Positions 1-6,341 are shown, counted from the stretch's first letter. The stretch: DNA of 8,645 bases from Chloroflexota bacterium (GCA_005889395.1 VBFX01000052.1:1-8645); one strand, 5' to 3'. Program-made: numbers and translations. Notes: generated by a model from the letters alone, not told the origin.

Positions 1-409
1 CGGTGCGCACATGCCGGGACAGGGCGGGCTCGCGCCGGCGCGCCTCATCGACCGAAATCCGCTCGCAGGTGATGCCGGTGCGCCGGCAGCCCTCGACAAA
101 CCTCGGCTCCCACTCGTGGTCCTCTTCGGTCACCGAAACGAAGTAACCGCCGGTATCCTCGACCGTGCTGCGCGCGATGCGGCGCAGGATGCGACCTTCC
201 TCGAGGCATTCGATGGCGGCCTGCTCGTCGTTGACGCAGTAGCGGCCCCCAGAGTGGAGCAGCCCGTGCGAGCGTCCCGTCGTCCCAGAGGCCAGGTCGC
301 CTTTCTCGACCAGGATGGCATCGATGCCGCGCAGTGCCAGGTCGCGGAGCACCCCCGCGCCCGTCGACCCACCCCCGATGACGACAACGCCCGTGCTGGT
401 GTCAGGCAT
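1..409 (-). CDS. glpA: Glycerol-3-phosphate dehydrogenase, GlpA-type FAD subunit (5' part, cut by window edge)
   Basis: Oxidises sn-glycerol-3-phosphate to DHAP, passing electrons through FAD to the membrane quinone pool; this is the last step of the glycerol pathway encoded here. The visible 136 residues begin with a Rossmann dinucleotide-binding motif, VVVIGGGSTGAG (about residues 8-19), followed by DLALRG and LVEKGDLASGTTGR. The next stretch, HGLLHSGGRY, is typical of the anaerobic-type GlpA subunit. An in-frame TGA lies directly before the ATG, so the start at 409 is secure. No good Shine-Dalgarno is visible; the upstream 57 nt hold a 10-bp hairpin. The gene is last of the visible operon, after glpK. 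Whether GlpB/GlpC partners follow cannot be seen. A GlpD-type single-subunit enzyme is the alternative, but the HSG/RY region fits GlpA better. Confidence 0.88.
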   Translation of the reverse strand, partial: MPDTSTGVVVIGGGSTGAGVLRDLALRGIDAILVEKGDLASGTTGRSHGLLHSGGRYCVNDEQAAIECLEEGRILRRIARSTVEDTGGYFVSVTEEDHEWEPRFVEGCRRTGITCERISVDEARRREPALSRHVRT

Positions 410-418
410 TCAACAGAA

Positions 419-449
419 AGGGGAAAGGACCAACGCGGCCCTTTCCCCT
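419..449 (-). other. Hairpin between glpK and glpA
   Basis: A perfect 10-bp inverted repeat (AGGGGAAAGG at 419-428, CCTTTCCCCT at 440-449) with an 11-nt loop lies in the 57-nt glpK-glpA gap. In the minus-strand transcript the 3' arm is followed by TTCTGTTG, only mildly U-rich, and the glpA ATG comes 9 nt after the arm. It could be a leaky terminator, an mRNA-end stabiliser or a structure limiting glpA translation. The sequence alone does not decide. Confidence 0.6.
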
Positions 450-466
450 CATCCTAGCGCGCTTTT

Positions 467-2026
467 CTACGCCTTCGCGCCAGCGCCGACGGCTTCGCGG
501 CTCGGTTCCTTCTCGACCCAGCCGAGCGTGCGCTCGACAGCCTTCTTCCAACCGGCGAGCCCCGCCTGGCGTTGCTCTTCGGTCGACTGCGGCTCGAAGA
601 CTTTGTCGACCTGCCAGTTCTTGCGCAGCTCATCGAGCGTGCTCCAGAATCCCGTCGCCAACCCGGCGCCGTACGCGGCGCCCAGTGAGGTCGTCTCCTG
701 GACCTGCGGCCGAACCACCTTGACGCCGAGGATGTCCGCCTGCAGTTGCATCAGGAAGTCGTTCTTGACCGCCCCGCCATCCACCTTGAGAGTGGTGAGC
801 TTGACGCCCGAGTCCGCCTCCATCGCGTCCGCGACTTCCTTTGTCTGGTAGCAGATGGCCTCGAGCGTGGCCCGGACCAGGTGCGCGCGGGTGACGTACC
901 GGGTGAGCCCGACGACCGCGCCACGGGCGTACATGTCCCAGTGCGGCGCGAACAGACCGGAGAACGCCGGCACGAAGTAGATCCCGCCGGAGTCTTTGAC
1001 CGACTTCGCAATCGCCTCGGTCTCGGACGCGTCCTTGATGATCTGCAGGTTGTCCCGCAGCCACTGGATCGCCGCGCCCGTGATCGCGATGGAGCCTTCC
1101 AGCGCGTAGACCGACTTCCCCTGCTCCAGGCCGTAGGCGGCCGTGGTCAGCAGGCCGCTCTTCGACGGAACCGGCGAGGTGCCGGTGTTGAGCAGCATGA
1201 AGTTGCCGGTGCCGTAGGTGTTCTTCGCCTCACCGACCGCGTAGCAGGTCTGTCCGAAGAGGGCCGCCTGCTGGTCGCCGAGGTCGGCACAGACCGGGAC
1301 GGCGCCACCCACCGGTCCGTTGGCCTTGGTCTGCCCGTAGAGCTTCCTGTCGCTCGAGGGCCGGATCTGCGGCAGTACCGCGCGTGGCACCTTGATCTTG
1401 CTGAGCAGCTCCGCATCCCAGTCGAGCGTCTTGAGGTCCATCAACATCGTGCGCGAGGCATTGCTGTAGTCGGTGACGTGCGCCCCACCCTCGGGCCCAC
1501 CGGTGAGCCACCAGATCACCCAGGTATCGATGTTGCCGAACAGCAGGTCGCCGCGCTCGGCCGAGGCCCGCGCGCCCGAGACGTTGTCGAGGATCCACTG
1601 GATCTTCGGTCCCGAGAAGTAGGTGGCCACGACCAATCCGGTCTTGGCCTTGACGGTCGGCTCGACGCCGTCGTTGATCAGCTTCTGACAGATGTCGATG
1701 GTGCGGGTGTCTTGCCAGACGATGGCGTTGTAGACCGGTTTGCCGGTTTTCTTCTCCCAGACCACTGTGGTTTCGCGCTGATTGGTGACGCCGATGCCCG
1801 AGAGCTCGTCGGCCTTGATGCCTTTCTTCGACATCGAGCCCTTGATCACGCGCTGCGTCTTCTCCCAGATCTCCATCGGGTCGTGTTCGACCCATCCGGG
1901 CTTGGGATAGATCTGCTCGTGTTCGAGGTAGTCGGTCGACACGACCTTGCCATCGTGGCTGAACACCATGAAACGGGTTCCGGTGGTGCCCTGGTCGACG
2001 GCTGCCGCGTACTTCTTATCCGCCAT
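467..2026 (-). CDS. glpK: Glycerol kinase
   Basis: Phosphorylates glycerol with ATP in the cytoplasm, giving glycerol-3-phosphate. The FGGY-kinase motifs are all present: DQGTTGTRF at residues 11-19, TNQRET at 81-86 (glycerol-binding Arg84/Glu85) and LGDQQAALFGQ with the catalytic-base Asp251. The product is 519 aa, slightly longer than the usual ~500, with an Ala-rich tail. Two ATGs compete. The one at 2032 abuts the AGGAGG (2033-2038), leaving no spacer, while the one at 2026 has a 6-nt spacer and puts Asp11 where E. coli GlpK has it, so 2026 is chosen. Between RPSS and GDQQAALFG the segment lacks the His-containing YHFFG-type loop phosphorylated by HPr in many Firmicutes, so direct HPr activation looks unlikely. 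The dhaL TAA overlaps the Shine-Dalgarno, which implies translational coupling. Confidence 0.97.
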   Translation of the reverse strand: MADKKYAAAVDQGTTGTRFMVFSHDGKVVSTDYLEHEQIYPKPGWVEHDPMEIWEKTQRVIKGSMSKKGIKADELSGIGVTNQRETTVVWEKKTGKPVYNAIVWQDTRTIDICQKLINDGVEPTVKAKTGLVVATYFSGPKIQWILDNVSGARASAERGDLLFGNIDTWVIWWLTGGPEGGAHVTDYSNASRTMLMDLKTLDWDAELLSKIKVPRAVLPQIRPSSDRKLYGQTKANGPVGGAVPVCADLGDQQAALFGQTCYAVGEAKNTYGTGNFMLLNTGTSPVPSKSGLLTTAAYGLEQGKSVYALEGSIAITGAAIQWLRDNLQIIKDASETEAIAKSVKDSGGIYFVPAFSGLFAPHWDMYARGAVVGLTRYVTRAHLVRATLEAICYQTKEVADAMEADSGVKLTTLKVDGGAVKNDFLMQLQADILGVKVVRPQVQETTSLGAAYGAGLATGFWSTLDELRKNWQVDKVFEPQSTEEQRQAGLAGWKKAVERTLGWVEKEPSREAVGAGAKA

Positions 2027-2032
2027 ACCCAT

Positions 2033-2038
2033 CCTCCT
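2033..2038 (-). promoter_or_regulatory. Ribosome binding site deciding the glpK start
   Basis: AGGAGG on the minus strand, fused to the dhaL stop codon (TAAGGAGG). It touches the first ATG (2032-2030) but is 6 nt from the second (2026-2024), favouring the second. Confidence 0.75.
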
Positions 2039-2706
2039 TACGTAGTCGTAGTCGTTGTCGTTGCTCGCTGGGGTAATGTGGCCAGGCTGTCGCTCAGCGC
2101 CCGCAGCATCAGGTAGGACGACGTCGCCCCGGGATCCTGGTGGCCGATGCTGCGATCGCCGAGGTAACTGGCGCGGCCTTTCAGCGCTTTGAGCGGAATC
2201 GTCGCCTTCATCCCTTTTTCGGCCGCGTCTGCCGCCGCGGTCAGCGCCTGTTCAAGCGGCGCTCCGTTAGCGAGAGCCTGCTTGGCCTGCTCGACCGCCG
2301 GGGTTAATGCATCGACCATCGTCTTGTCGTTGGGGTTCGCCTTGCCTCGCTCCACCACACCCTTGAGGCCCGCCTCGAGCGCGCCCACGAGATCTCGGTC
2401 GGAGACCTCCGTTTTCCCATCCAGCGCGGCGCCGGCTCGCAGGAAAAAGGTGCCGTAGAGTGGCCCGCCTGCGCCCCCCACCGAGCCGACGAGTGCCATG
2501 CCGGTGGTCTTGAGCAGCGTGCCGACGTCCTTGTCGCGGACCGGGGCCAGCTTGACCAGCACGGTCTGGAAGCCCCGGTCCATGTTGATGCCGTGATCGC
2601 CGTCGCCGATGGCGGCGTCCAGCCCGGTCAGGTATTGCTTCTGCTCGGCCACGATGCCCGCATAGCGCTCCAGCCAGCCGTAGATCTGCGCGCTGGTCAC
2701 CGCCAC
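2038..2706 (-). CDS. dhaL: Dihydroxyacetone kinase subunit DhaL
   Basis: ADP-binding subunit of the PTS-type DHA kinase. It holds ADP as a bound cofactor, is rephosphorylated by DhaM, and passes the phosphate to DHA held by DhaK. The Mg-ADP motif LDAAIGDGDHG is present. With GTG 2706 as start, the three Mg-ligand aspartates fall at 30, 35 and 37, the same numbers as in E. coli DhaL. The C-terminal nucleotide lid motif GRASYLGDRSIGHQDPGATS is also intact. The product is 222 aa against a usual ~210. GTG 2706 lies 5 nt after the dhaK stop, with a weak AAGG upstream; GTG 2700 is an alternative, and the longer reading frame overlapping dhaK has no support. The C-terminus ends in seven consecutive threonines encoded by a low-complexity ACN run, beyond the conserved fold. 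Confidence 0.95.
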   Translation of the reverse strand: MAVTSAQIYGWLERYAGIVAEQKQYLTGLDAAIGDGDHGINMDRGFQTVLVKLAPVRDKDVGTLLKTTGMALVGSVGGAGGPLYGTFFLRAGAALDGKTEVSDRDLVGALEAGLKGVVERGKANPNDKTMVDALTPAVEQAKQALANGAPLEQALTAAADAAEKGMKATIPLKALKGRASYLGDRSIGHQDPGATSSYLMLRALSDSLATLPQRATTTTTTT

Positions 2707-2711
2707 AACCG

Positions 2712-3740
2712 TTAGACCTTCCAGCGAAGGGCCGGGGTGTGCACCGGCGCATCCCAGAACTTGGTCGTCTCGCCATCGAGCTTCAGCAGGGTCACCGAGC
2801 ATCCCGCCATCTCCAGCGAGGTGATGTAGTTGCCGACCAGGGAGCGCGTGATCTTGATCCCCTCGCCTGTCAGGTAGCGATTGACCGCGTTGAAGATCAC
2901 GTAGAGCTCGATCAGGGGCGTCCCGCCCATGCCGTTGACGAACGCGAGGACCTCATCGCCACGCTTGTAGGGGAGGTCCTTGACGATGGTGCTGGTCAAG
3001 ATCTCGGCGATCTCATCCGCCGATTTCAGCTTGGTCCGTTCCCTTCCGGGCTCGCCATGGATGCCGATGCCCAACTCCATCTCGTCATCGGCGATCTCGA
3101 ATGTCACCTTGCCTGCCACCGGCACGATGCACGAGGTGAGTGCCATCCCCATGCTGCGGCCGTTCGCGTTGACTTTCTTCGCCAACGTCGTTACCGCTTC
3201 GAGGTCCGCACCGGCCTCAGCCGCGCCGCCGACGATCTTCTCCAGCAGGACCGTGACACCCACGCCACGGCGTCCGGCCGTGTAAAGGCTGTCCTGGACC
3301 GCCACGTCGTCGTTCGTGATGACGGCATTCACTTTGGCGCCCTCTCCACGCGCCAACTCCGCCGCCATCTCGAAGTTCATGATGTCGCCGGTGTAGTTCT
3401 TGACGACGTGCAGGACGCCGGCAACGCCATCGACCGCCGCCGTGGCCCGCGCCATCTGGTCGGGAGTCGGTGAGGTGAATACCGCACCAGGACACGCCGC
3501 GTCGAGCATTCCGAGCCCAACGTAACCGCCGTGCATCGGCTCGTGGCCGCTGCCACCTCCGGACACCAGGCCGACCTTGCCTTTGCGTGGTGCATCCTTG
3601 CGGATGATCACATTCGGGTCGTACTCCACCCGGATCAGGTCGGCATGGGCCGCGGCCATCCCGGCCATTGCGTCCTTGACCTCTGTCTCCGGGGTATTGA
3701 TCAACTTCTTGAGCCGGGTTGTTACTGCGGCTTCTGCCAT
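2712..3740 (-). CDS. dhaK: Dihydroxyacetone kinase subunit DhaK
   Basis: DHA-binding subunit of dihydroxyacetone kinase, acting in the cytoplasm with DhaL to make DHAP. The substrate is normally held covalently as a hemiaminal on a histidine. That residue is visible as His228 in GIGIHGEPG. The second active-site His66 lies in GGGSGHEP (61-68), and the catalytic Asp119 in KNYTGD (114-119). The product is 342 aa, close to the ~330-356 norm. The ATG at 3740 is preceded by GAGGAGG with a 5-nt spacer, which overlaps the stop region of the small gene upstream. The frame is intact and co-directional with dhaL, 5 nt away. A single-chain ATP-dependent DHA kinase is excluded because K and L are separate genes. 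Confidence 0.97.
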   Translation of the reverse strand: MAEAAVTTRLKKLINTPETEVKDAMAGMAAAHADLIRVEYDPNVIIRKDAPRKGKVGLVSGGGSGHEPMHGGYVGLGMLDAACPGAVFTSPTPDQMARATAAVDGVAGVLHVVKNYTGDIMNFEMAAELARGEGAKVNAVITNDDVAVQDSLYTAGRRGVGVTVLLEKIVGGAAEAGADLEAVTTLAKKVNANGRSMGMALTSCIVPVAGKVTFEIADDEMELGIGIHGEPGRERTKLKSADEIAEILTSTIVKDLPYKRGDEVLAFVNGMGGTPLIELYVIFNAVNRYLTGEGIKITRSLVGNYITSLEMAGCSVTLLKLDGETTKFWDAPVHTPALRWKV

Positions 3741-3752
3741 GGCTGCCTCCTC

Positions 3753-4043
3753 TTACTTGTTTGCTGCCGGCAAATCGCGTCGGAAGATGAATCTCCCGAT
3801 CCCCTTCCCCATGAGCAGCCCCAACGCGATGGCTACGAGGTTGGTGATCAGCGAACCCGCGTCGAAGCGCCGTGCCAGCAACGCGACCAACACGGCACCG
3901 ATTGCCAGGCCGCTACCCCCGATCAACAGGATGCGGTTCAGCCGCTCTTCTCGCGAGCGCGTGCGTGCCCGACGGACGGGCGAGACGATCGCGTCCCGCC
4001 CGTCCCGGGCCCTGCCAATCTGTCGCTTCAGTTGGCGCGACAC
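3753..4043 (-). CDS. Small two-TM membrane protein of unknown function
   Basis: I do not recognise this protein. From the GTG at 4043 it is 96 aa. The N-terminal ~36 residues are strongly basic (many Arg, with RRARTRSREER) and presumably cytoplasmic. Two hydrophobic, Gly/Ala/Leu-rich segments follow, at about 38-57 and 63-80, with a short RRFDAG turn between them and a basic tail ending FRRDLPAANK. The arrangement suggests a membrane hairpin with both ends inside the cell. The frame is open much further upstream, but that part overlaps glpF. The GTG lies 7 nt after the glpF stop, with only a weak GGGA-like Shine-Dalgarno. Its TAA overlaps the strong dhaK ribosome site. Being between glpF and dhaK, it may have a role in the facilitator or kinase complex, which is purely inference from position. 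Confidence 0.7.
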   Translation of the reverse strand: MSRQLKRQIGRARDGRDAIVSPVRRARTRSREERLNRILLIGGSGLAIGAVLVALLARRFDAGSLITNLVAIALGLLMGKGIGRFIFRRDLPAANK

Positions 4044-4050
4044 GTTCCCG

Positions 4051-4935
4051 TCAAGCGCGTGCCCGCGCCGGTTCCGCCACCCTCTCCGCAACGTCCGGTC
4101 CGACCGGGGCAGGGAGGTGCCGGTGCACCACGAAGTCGTAGATGTAAGCGCCCAGCGGGCCACCGACCAACGGCATCAGGGTCGTGATCCAGATGTTGAA
4201 GTTCGGCCCGGGGATGGCGTTCGAGCCATAGCCGATCAACAGCATCCAGATCCTGGGCCCGAAGTCACGGGCCGGGTTCAAGGATGCCATCTCGATCGGC
4301 GCGAAGAGCCCAACCAGCGCTGCCACGACGATACCGATCGCCAGCGGCGCCACATTTGCGGCGGAGGGCATCCGGTCCTCGATGATCCCGAGGACTGTAA
4401 TCACCAGGATTGCCGTGATCAGGATCTCCGTGCCCGCCCCCACCCACCAGGGATCGATCTGTAGTGCGGCGGCGTTATGGCCGATCAGCAGCGGGTGCGG
4501 CCAGTTCGCGGAAAAGATGAGCCCACTCTCGATCCCGTTCGCGCCACCGCGGTCGATCACAGTCTTGGCCGTGTGCTCGTAGTTGTAGATAAGCCCGTTC
4601 CAGACAAACGAGACACCGGCCGCGCCAAGGAATGCGCCGGCGACCTGCGCGCCGACGTAGCCCGGCACCTTTGACCACGGAAAGCCACGACGCCAGGCCA
4701 GTGCCAATGTCACAGCCGGGTTCAGATGAGCGCCCGACACCGCTCCGCACGCGTAGATCGCGAGGGTGACCGCGAATCCCCAGAAAAATCCCGCCCCGAG
4801 CAGCCCGGCCAGGAAGCCATTTCCGTCGCCGGCGACGGCATAGGCGACGAAACTGTCGCCCAGGAAGACCAGAACGAAAACGCCGAGCACCTCCCCGAGG
4901 TACTTTTTAGTCCAGCTTTCTTCGGCTACCGCCAT
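4051..4935 (-). CDS. glpF: Glycerol uptake facilitator (aquaglyceroporin)
   Basis: Inner-membrane channel for passive glycerol entry, MIP family. Both pore motifs are present: NPA at 72-74 in GAHLNPAVT and NPA at 220-222 in SLNPARDFGPR. The Arg after the second NPA (223) is the selectivity-filter arginine, and the Asp after it is typical of glycerol-conducting rather than water-only members. Trp52 in FFWGFAVTLAIY matches the GlpF filter tryptophan position. Several hydrophobic helices are visible. The product is 294 aa against a usual ~270-280, with an Ala/Arg-rich tail. The start at 4935 has GAGGAGGAGG eight nt upstream; the longer reading begins in the attenuator leader and is rejected. It is the first gene of the operon, behind its own promoter and a leader terminator. 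Confidence 0.96.
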   Translation of the reverse strand: MAVAEESWTKKYLGEVLGVFVLVFLGDSFVAYAVAGDGNGFLAGLLGAGFFWGFAVTLAIYACGAVSGAHLNPAVTLALAWRRGFPWSKVPGYVGAQVAGAFLGAAGVSFVWNGLIYNYEHTAKTVIDRGGANGIESGLIFSANWPHPLLIGHNAAALQIDPWWVGAGTEILITAILVITVLGIIEDRMPSAANVAPLAIGIVVAALVGLFAPIEMASLNPARDFGPRIWMLLIGYGSNAIPGPNFNIWITTLMPLVGGPLGAYIYDFVVHRHLPAPVGPDVAERVAEPARARA

Positions 4936-5114
4936 TCTTTTTGCCTCCTCCTCTTTGACTAAAAGTCGCGCAATGACGCCTGCACGATGGTCCCGATCTC
5001 CGCCCCTTTGCACCTCCTTTGGCGGCGCATCCAAGAAAAAAAGTCCTAACCTGCACGCTCCAGCCGGAGCGCACAGGTCAGGACTTTTCCCTTCATGTCC
5101 CGCCAGTCGCTGCA
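4936..5114 (-). promoter_or_regulatory. glpF mRNA leader with attenuator (candidate GlpP target)
   Basis: About 180 nt lie between the predicted transcription start (near 5114) and the glpF ATG. The leader holds an intrinsic-terminator hairpin (5039-5088) and a 16-codon open frame spanning it (ATG 5096 to TAG 5046). After the terminator there is a strong Shine-Dalgarno-like AAAGGAGGTG near 5015-5024 with no properly spaced start, followed by the true glpF ribosome site. In B. subtilis, GlpP with glycerol-3-phosphate prevents termination in equivalent glp leaders. The adjacent glpP-like genes make the same mechanism likely here. Which RNA segment is bound is not evident from the sequence. Confidence 0.75.
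5036..5088 (-). terminator. Leader intrinsic terminator upstream of glpF (attenuator)
   Basis: In the minus-strand transcript the 5' arm is 5088-5066, the loop is GGCT (5065-5062) and the 3' arm is 5061-5039. All 23 positions pair, three of them as G-U wobbles. The stem core is GC-rich (GCGCTCC/GGAGCG) and the structure ends in seven consecutive U (5042-5036). This is the strongest terminator in the window, and it lies before a gene rather than after one, so it should act conditionally. Confidence 0.9.
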
Positions 5115-5120
5115 GGCTTG

Positions 5121-5149
5121 TTCATAACACACGAATAGGCGCGTGTCAA
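5121..5149 (-). promoter_or_regulatory. Sigma-70-type promoter for the glpF operon
   Basis: On the minus strand there is a perfect -35 TTGACA (5149-5144), a 17-bp spacer and a -10 TATGAA (5126-5121) preceded by TG one base upstream (extended -10). The predicted transcription start is near 5114. The -35 box overlaps the TGA of the second glpP gene, so the operon can be transcribed both from here and by read-through from glpP. Confidence 0.8.
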
Positions 5150-5727
5150 TCGCGAATCCGGGCGTCCCGGAACTCGCGCCAGAGCCCGAGCTCGGCGCTT
5201 GCCACCACATCCGCGCCGGCGGCCAGCACGGCGGCGGCCTGCTCCGAGGTGGTGATGAAGCCGGTGCCCCACACGGGAACATTTGTGCTCTCCCGAATGG
5301 TCGGCATCACCTCCGGGATGGCGACTGCCGGTGCAATCGCGATCGCGTAGGGTGGCGGTCGGCCAACACTGTTGAGCCCGGTTTCGAGACCGGTGGAATC
5401 GAGCGCGTGGATCCGCTGGATGGTCCGTAACCGGAAGCGGCTGGCATCCTTGAGGATGTGGGGCTTCACTGAGAGCACCCCCGAGAAGCCGAGGTCGGTG
5501 GCGACGAAGGCCAGTGCCGCACTGTCCGCGGCCAGCCCCTCGACGGCATCCAGGTTGACGAAGATCGCCACCCCCTGGCGAGCGGCCGCGGCCAGCGGCC
5601 CCACCATCGCCAGCAGGCTGCCGCGCTCCACCAGTAACTGGCGGTAGCCGAGATCGAGCGCCTGATGGAGGGTGTTGCTGTCGCGGATGGCGGGTAACAT
5701 CGCGCCGAAAAGCCCCGGCGTCCTCAC
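5146..5727 (-). CDS. GlpP-family glycerol antiterminator paralogue (second, divergent copy)
   Basis: This 193-aa protein belongs to the G3P-responsive antiterminator family (GlpP, TIM-barrel-like). It aligns along its length with the copy encoded just upstream: FVNLDAVEGLAAD (57-69) with FVHIDLIAGLGKD, RTIQRIHALD (101-110) with ITVQRLLLYD, IAPAVAIPEV with VQPAVIFPLV, and GADVVASAELGLW (171-183) with GARAVSTSTVSLW. It has lost several residues of the canonical family pattern: HxDL becomes NLDA, ITS becomes LSV, GGF becomes TGF and STS becomes ASA. Those late-strand Gly and Ser/Thr positions usually hold phosphate in such barrels, so ligand response may differ. GTG 5727 overlaps the previous stop as GTGA and has GGTGAG nine nt upstream; GTG 5733 and ATG 5700 are alternatives. 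The stop abuts the glpF promoter. Confidence 0.85.
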   Translation of the reverse strand: MRTPGLFGAMLPAIRDSNTLHQALDLGYRQLLVERGSLLAMVGPLAAAARQGVAIFVNLDAVEGLAADSAALAFVATDLGFSGVLSVKPHILKDASRFRLRTIQRIHALDSTGLETGLNSVGRPPPYAIAIAPAVAIPEVMPTIRESTNVPVWGTGFITTSEQAAAVLAAGADVVASAELGLWREFRDARIRD

Positions 5728-6341
5728 GGCCACAGGCTCACCGTGCTGGTGCTGACCGCGCGCGCCCCGCGCTCGAGCGCAGCCTGCCGCTGGTGCGGTT
5801 CGGTCACGAATCCCCCGACGATGATCGGCACCGGGTGACGGGCCCGGATCTGCTCGGCGACCAGGGGGAAGATGACGGCGGGCTGCACCTCGACGATGTC
5901 GGGGCGTGCGTGCTCAACGGCGGCCATCGCGGAATGCAATCCGAGATCGTCGTAAAGCAGCAAGCGTTGCACCGTGATAACGCGGTCGGCCCTCGCTGCG
6001 GCCACCAGGGCACTGTGGGAGGTGATGATGCCGTTGACGCCGATCTCGCGGGCGAGGAACGCAACCCCGGCGCGATCCTTACCCAACCCGGCAATCAGGT
6101 CGATATGGACGAAGGCCATCTTGCCCCGGGCCTGCACGGCCCAGACGAGTGGACCGAGATGAAAGGCGGGCGCGCGAACGAAAAAGATCGCCGGCACCTG
6201 TGAGGCGAGCGCTCGTGGAAGGTCCTCAGCGTGGCGGATCACGGCCGCGACCGGGACGTGGTCGAAGGCCTCGAAGAGGCGCGCTACCGATCGATCGACG
6301 GCCTGTGCGCGGGCGGGCGGCGTCATCGCGCGAGTGGCCAT
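5724..6341 (-). CDS. glpP: Glycerol-3-phosphate-responsive antiterminator GlpP (first copy)
   Basis: RNA-binding regulator that, with glycerol-3-phosphate, allows transcription through terminators in glp leaders (known from B. subtilis). The family pattern is well preserved in 205 aa: FVHIDLIAGLGKD (77-89), GIITSHS (104-110), TVQRLLLYD (123-131), DIVEVQPAV (148-156), IIVGGFVTEP (173-182) and the late AVSTSTVSLW (195-204). The usual family length is ~180-200 aa; the extra ~15 residues are an Ala/Arg-rich N-terminus. ATG 6341 has AGGAGG five nt upstream, and GTG 6347 is too close to it. The stop overlaps the next, paralogous gene. B. subtilis also places glpP just ahead of glpF and glpK, so position and sequence agree. 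Confidence 0.93.
   Translation of the reverse strand: MATRAMTPPARAQAVDRSVARLFEAFDHVPVAAVIRHAEDLPRALASQVPAIFFVRAPAFHLGPLVWAVQARGKMAFVHIDLIAGLGKDRAGVAFLAREIGVNGIITSHSALVAAARADRVITVQRLLLYDDLGLHSAMAAVEHARPDIVEVQPAVIFPLVAEQIRARHPVPIIVGGFVTEPHQRQAALERGARAVSTSTVSLWP

Noticed and set aside
746..2116. Plus-strand open frame of 456 codons opposite glpK
   Set aside because: It lies antisense to an intact, fully motif-bearing glycerol kinase. Long antisense frames are common in high-GC DNA, and its composition (Arg/Asp/Val-rich, no recognisable motif) fits a shadow.
3753..4043. Small operon protein considered as a DhaM/EIIA component
   Set aside because: It is a two-TM basic protein without any phospho-histidine motif or soluble EIIA-like fold features.
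4936..5034. Extended glpF start within the leader
   Set aside because: The extra 33 codons are charged, unlike any GlpF N-terminus, and the ATG at 4935 has a strong, well-spaced ribosome site.
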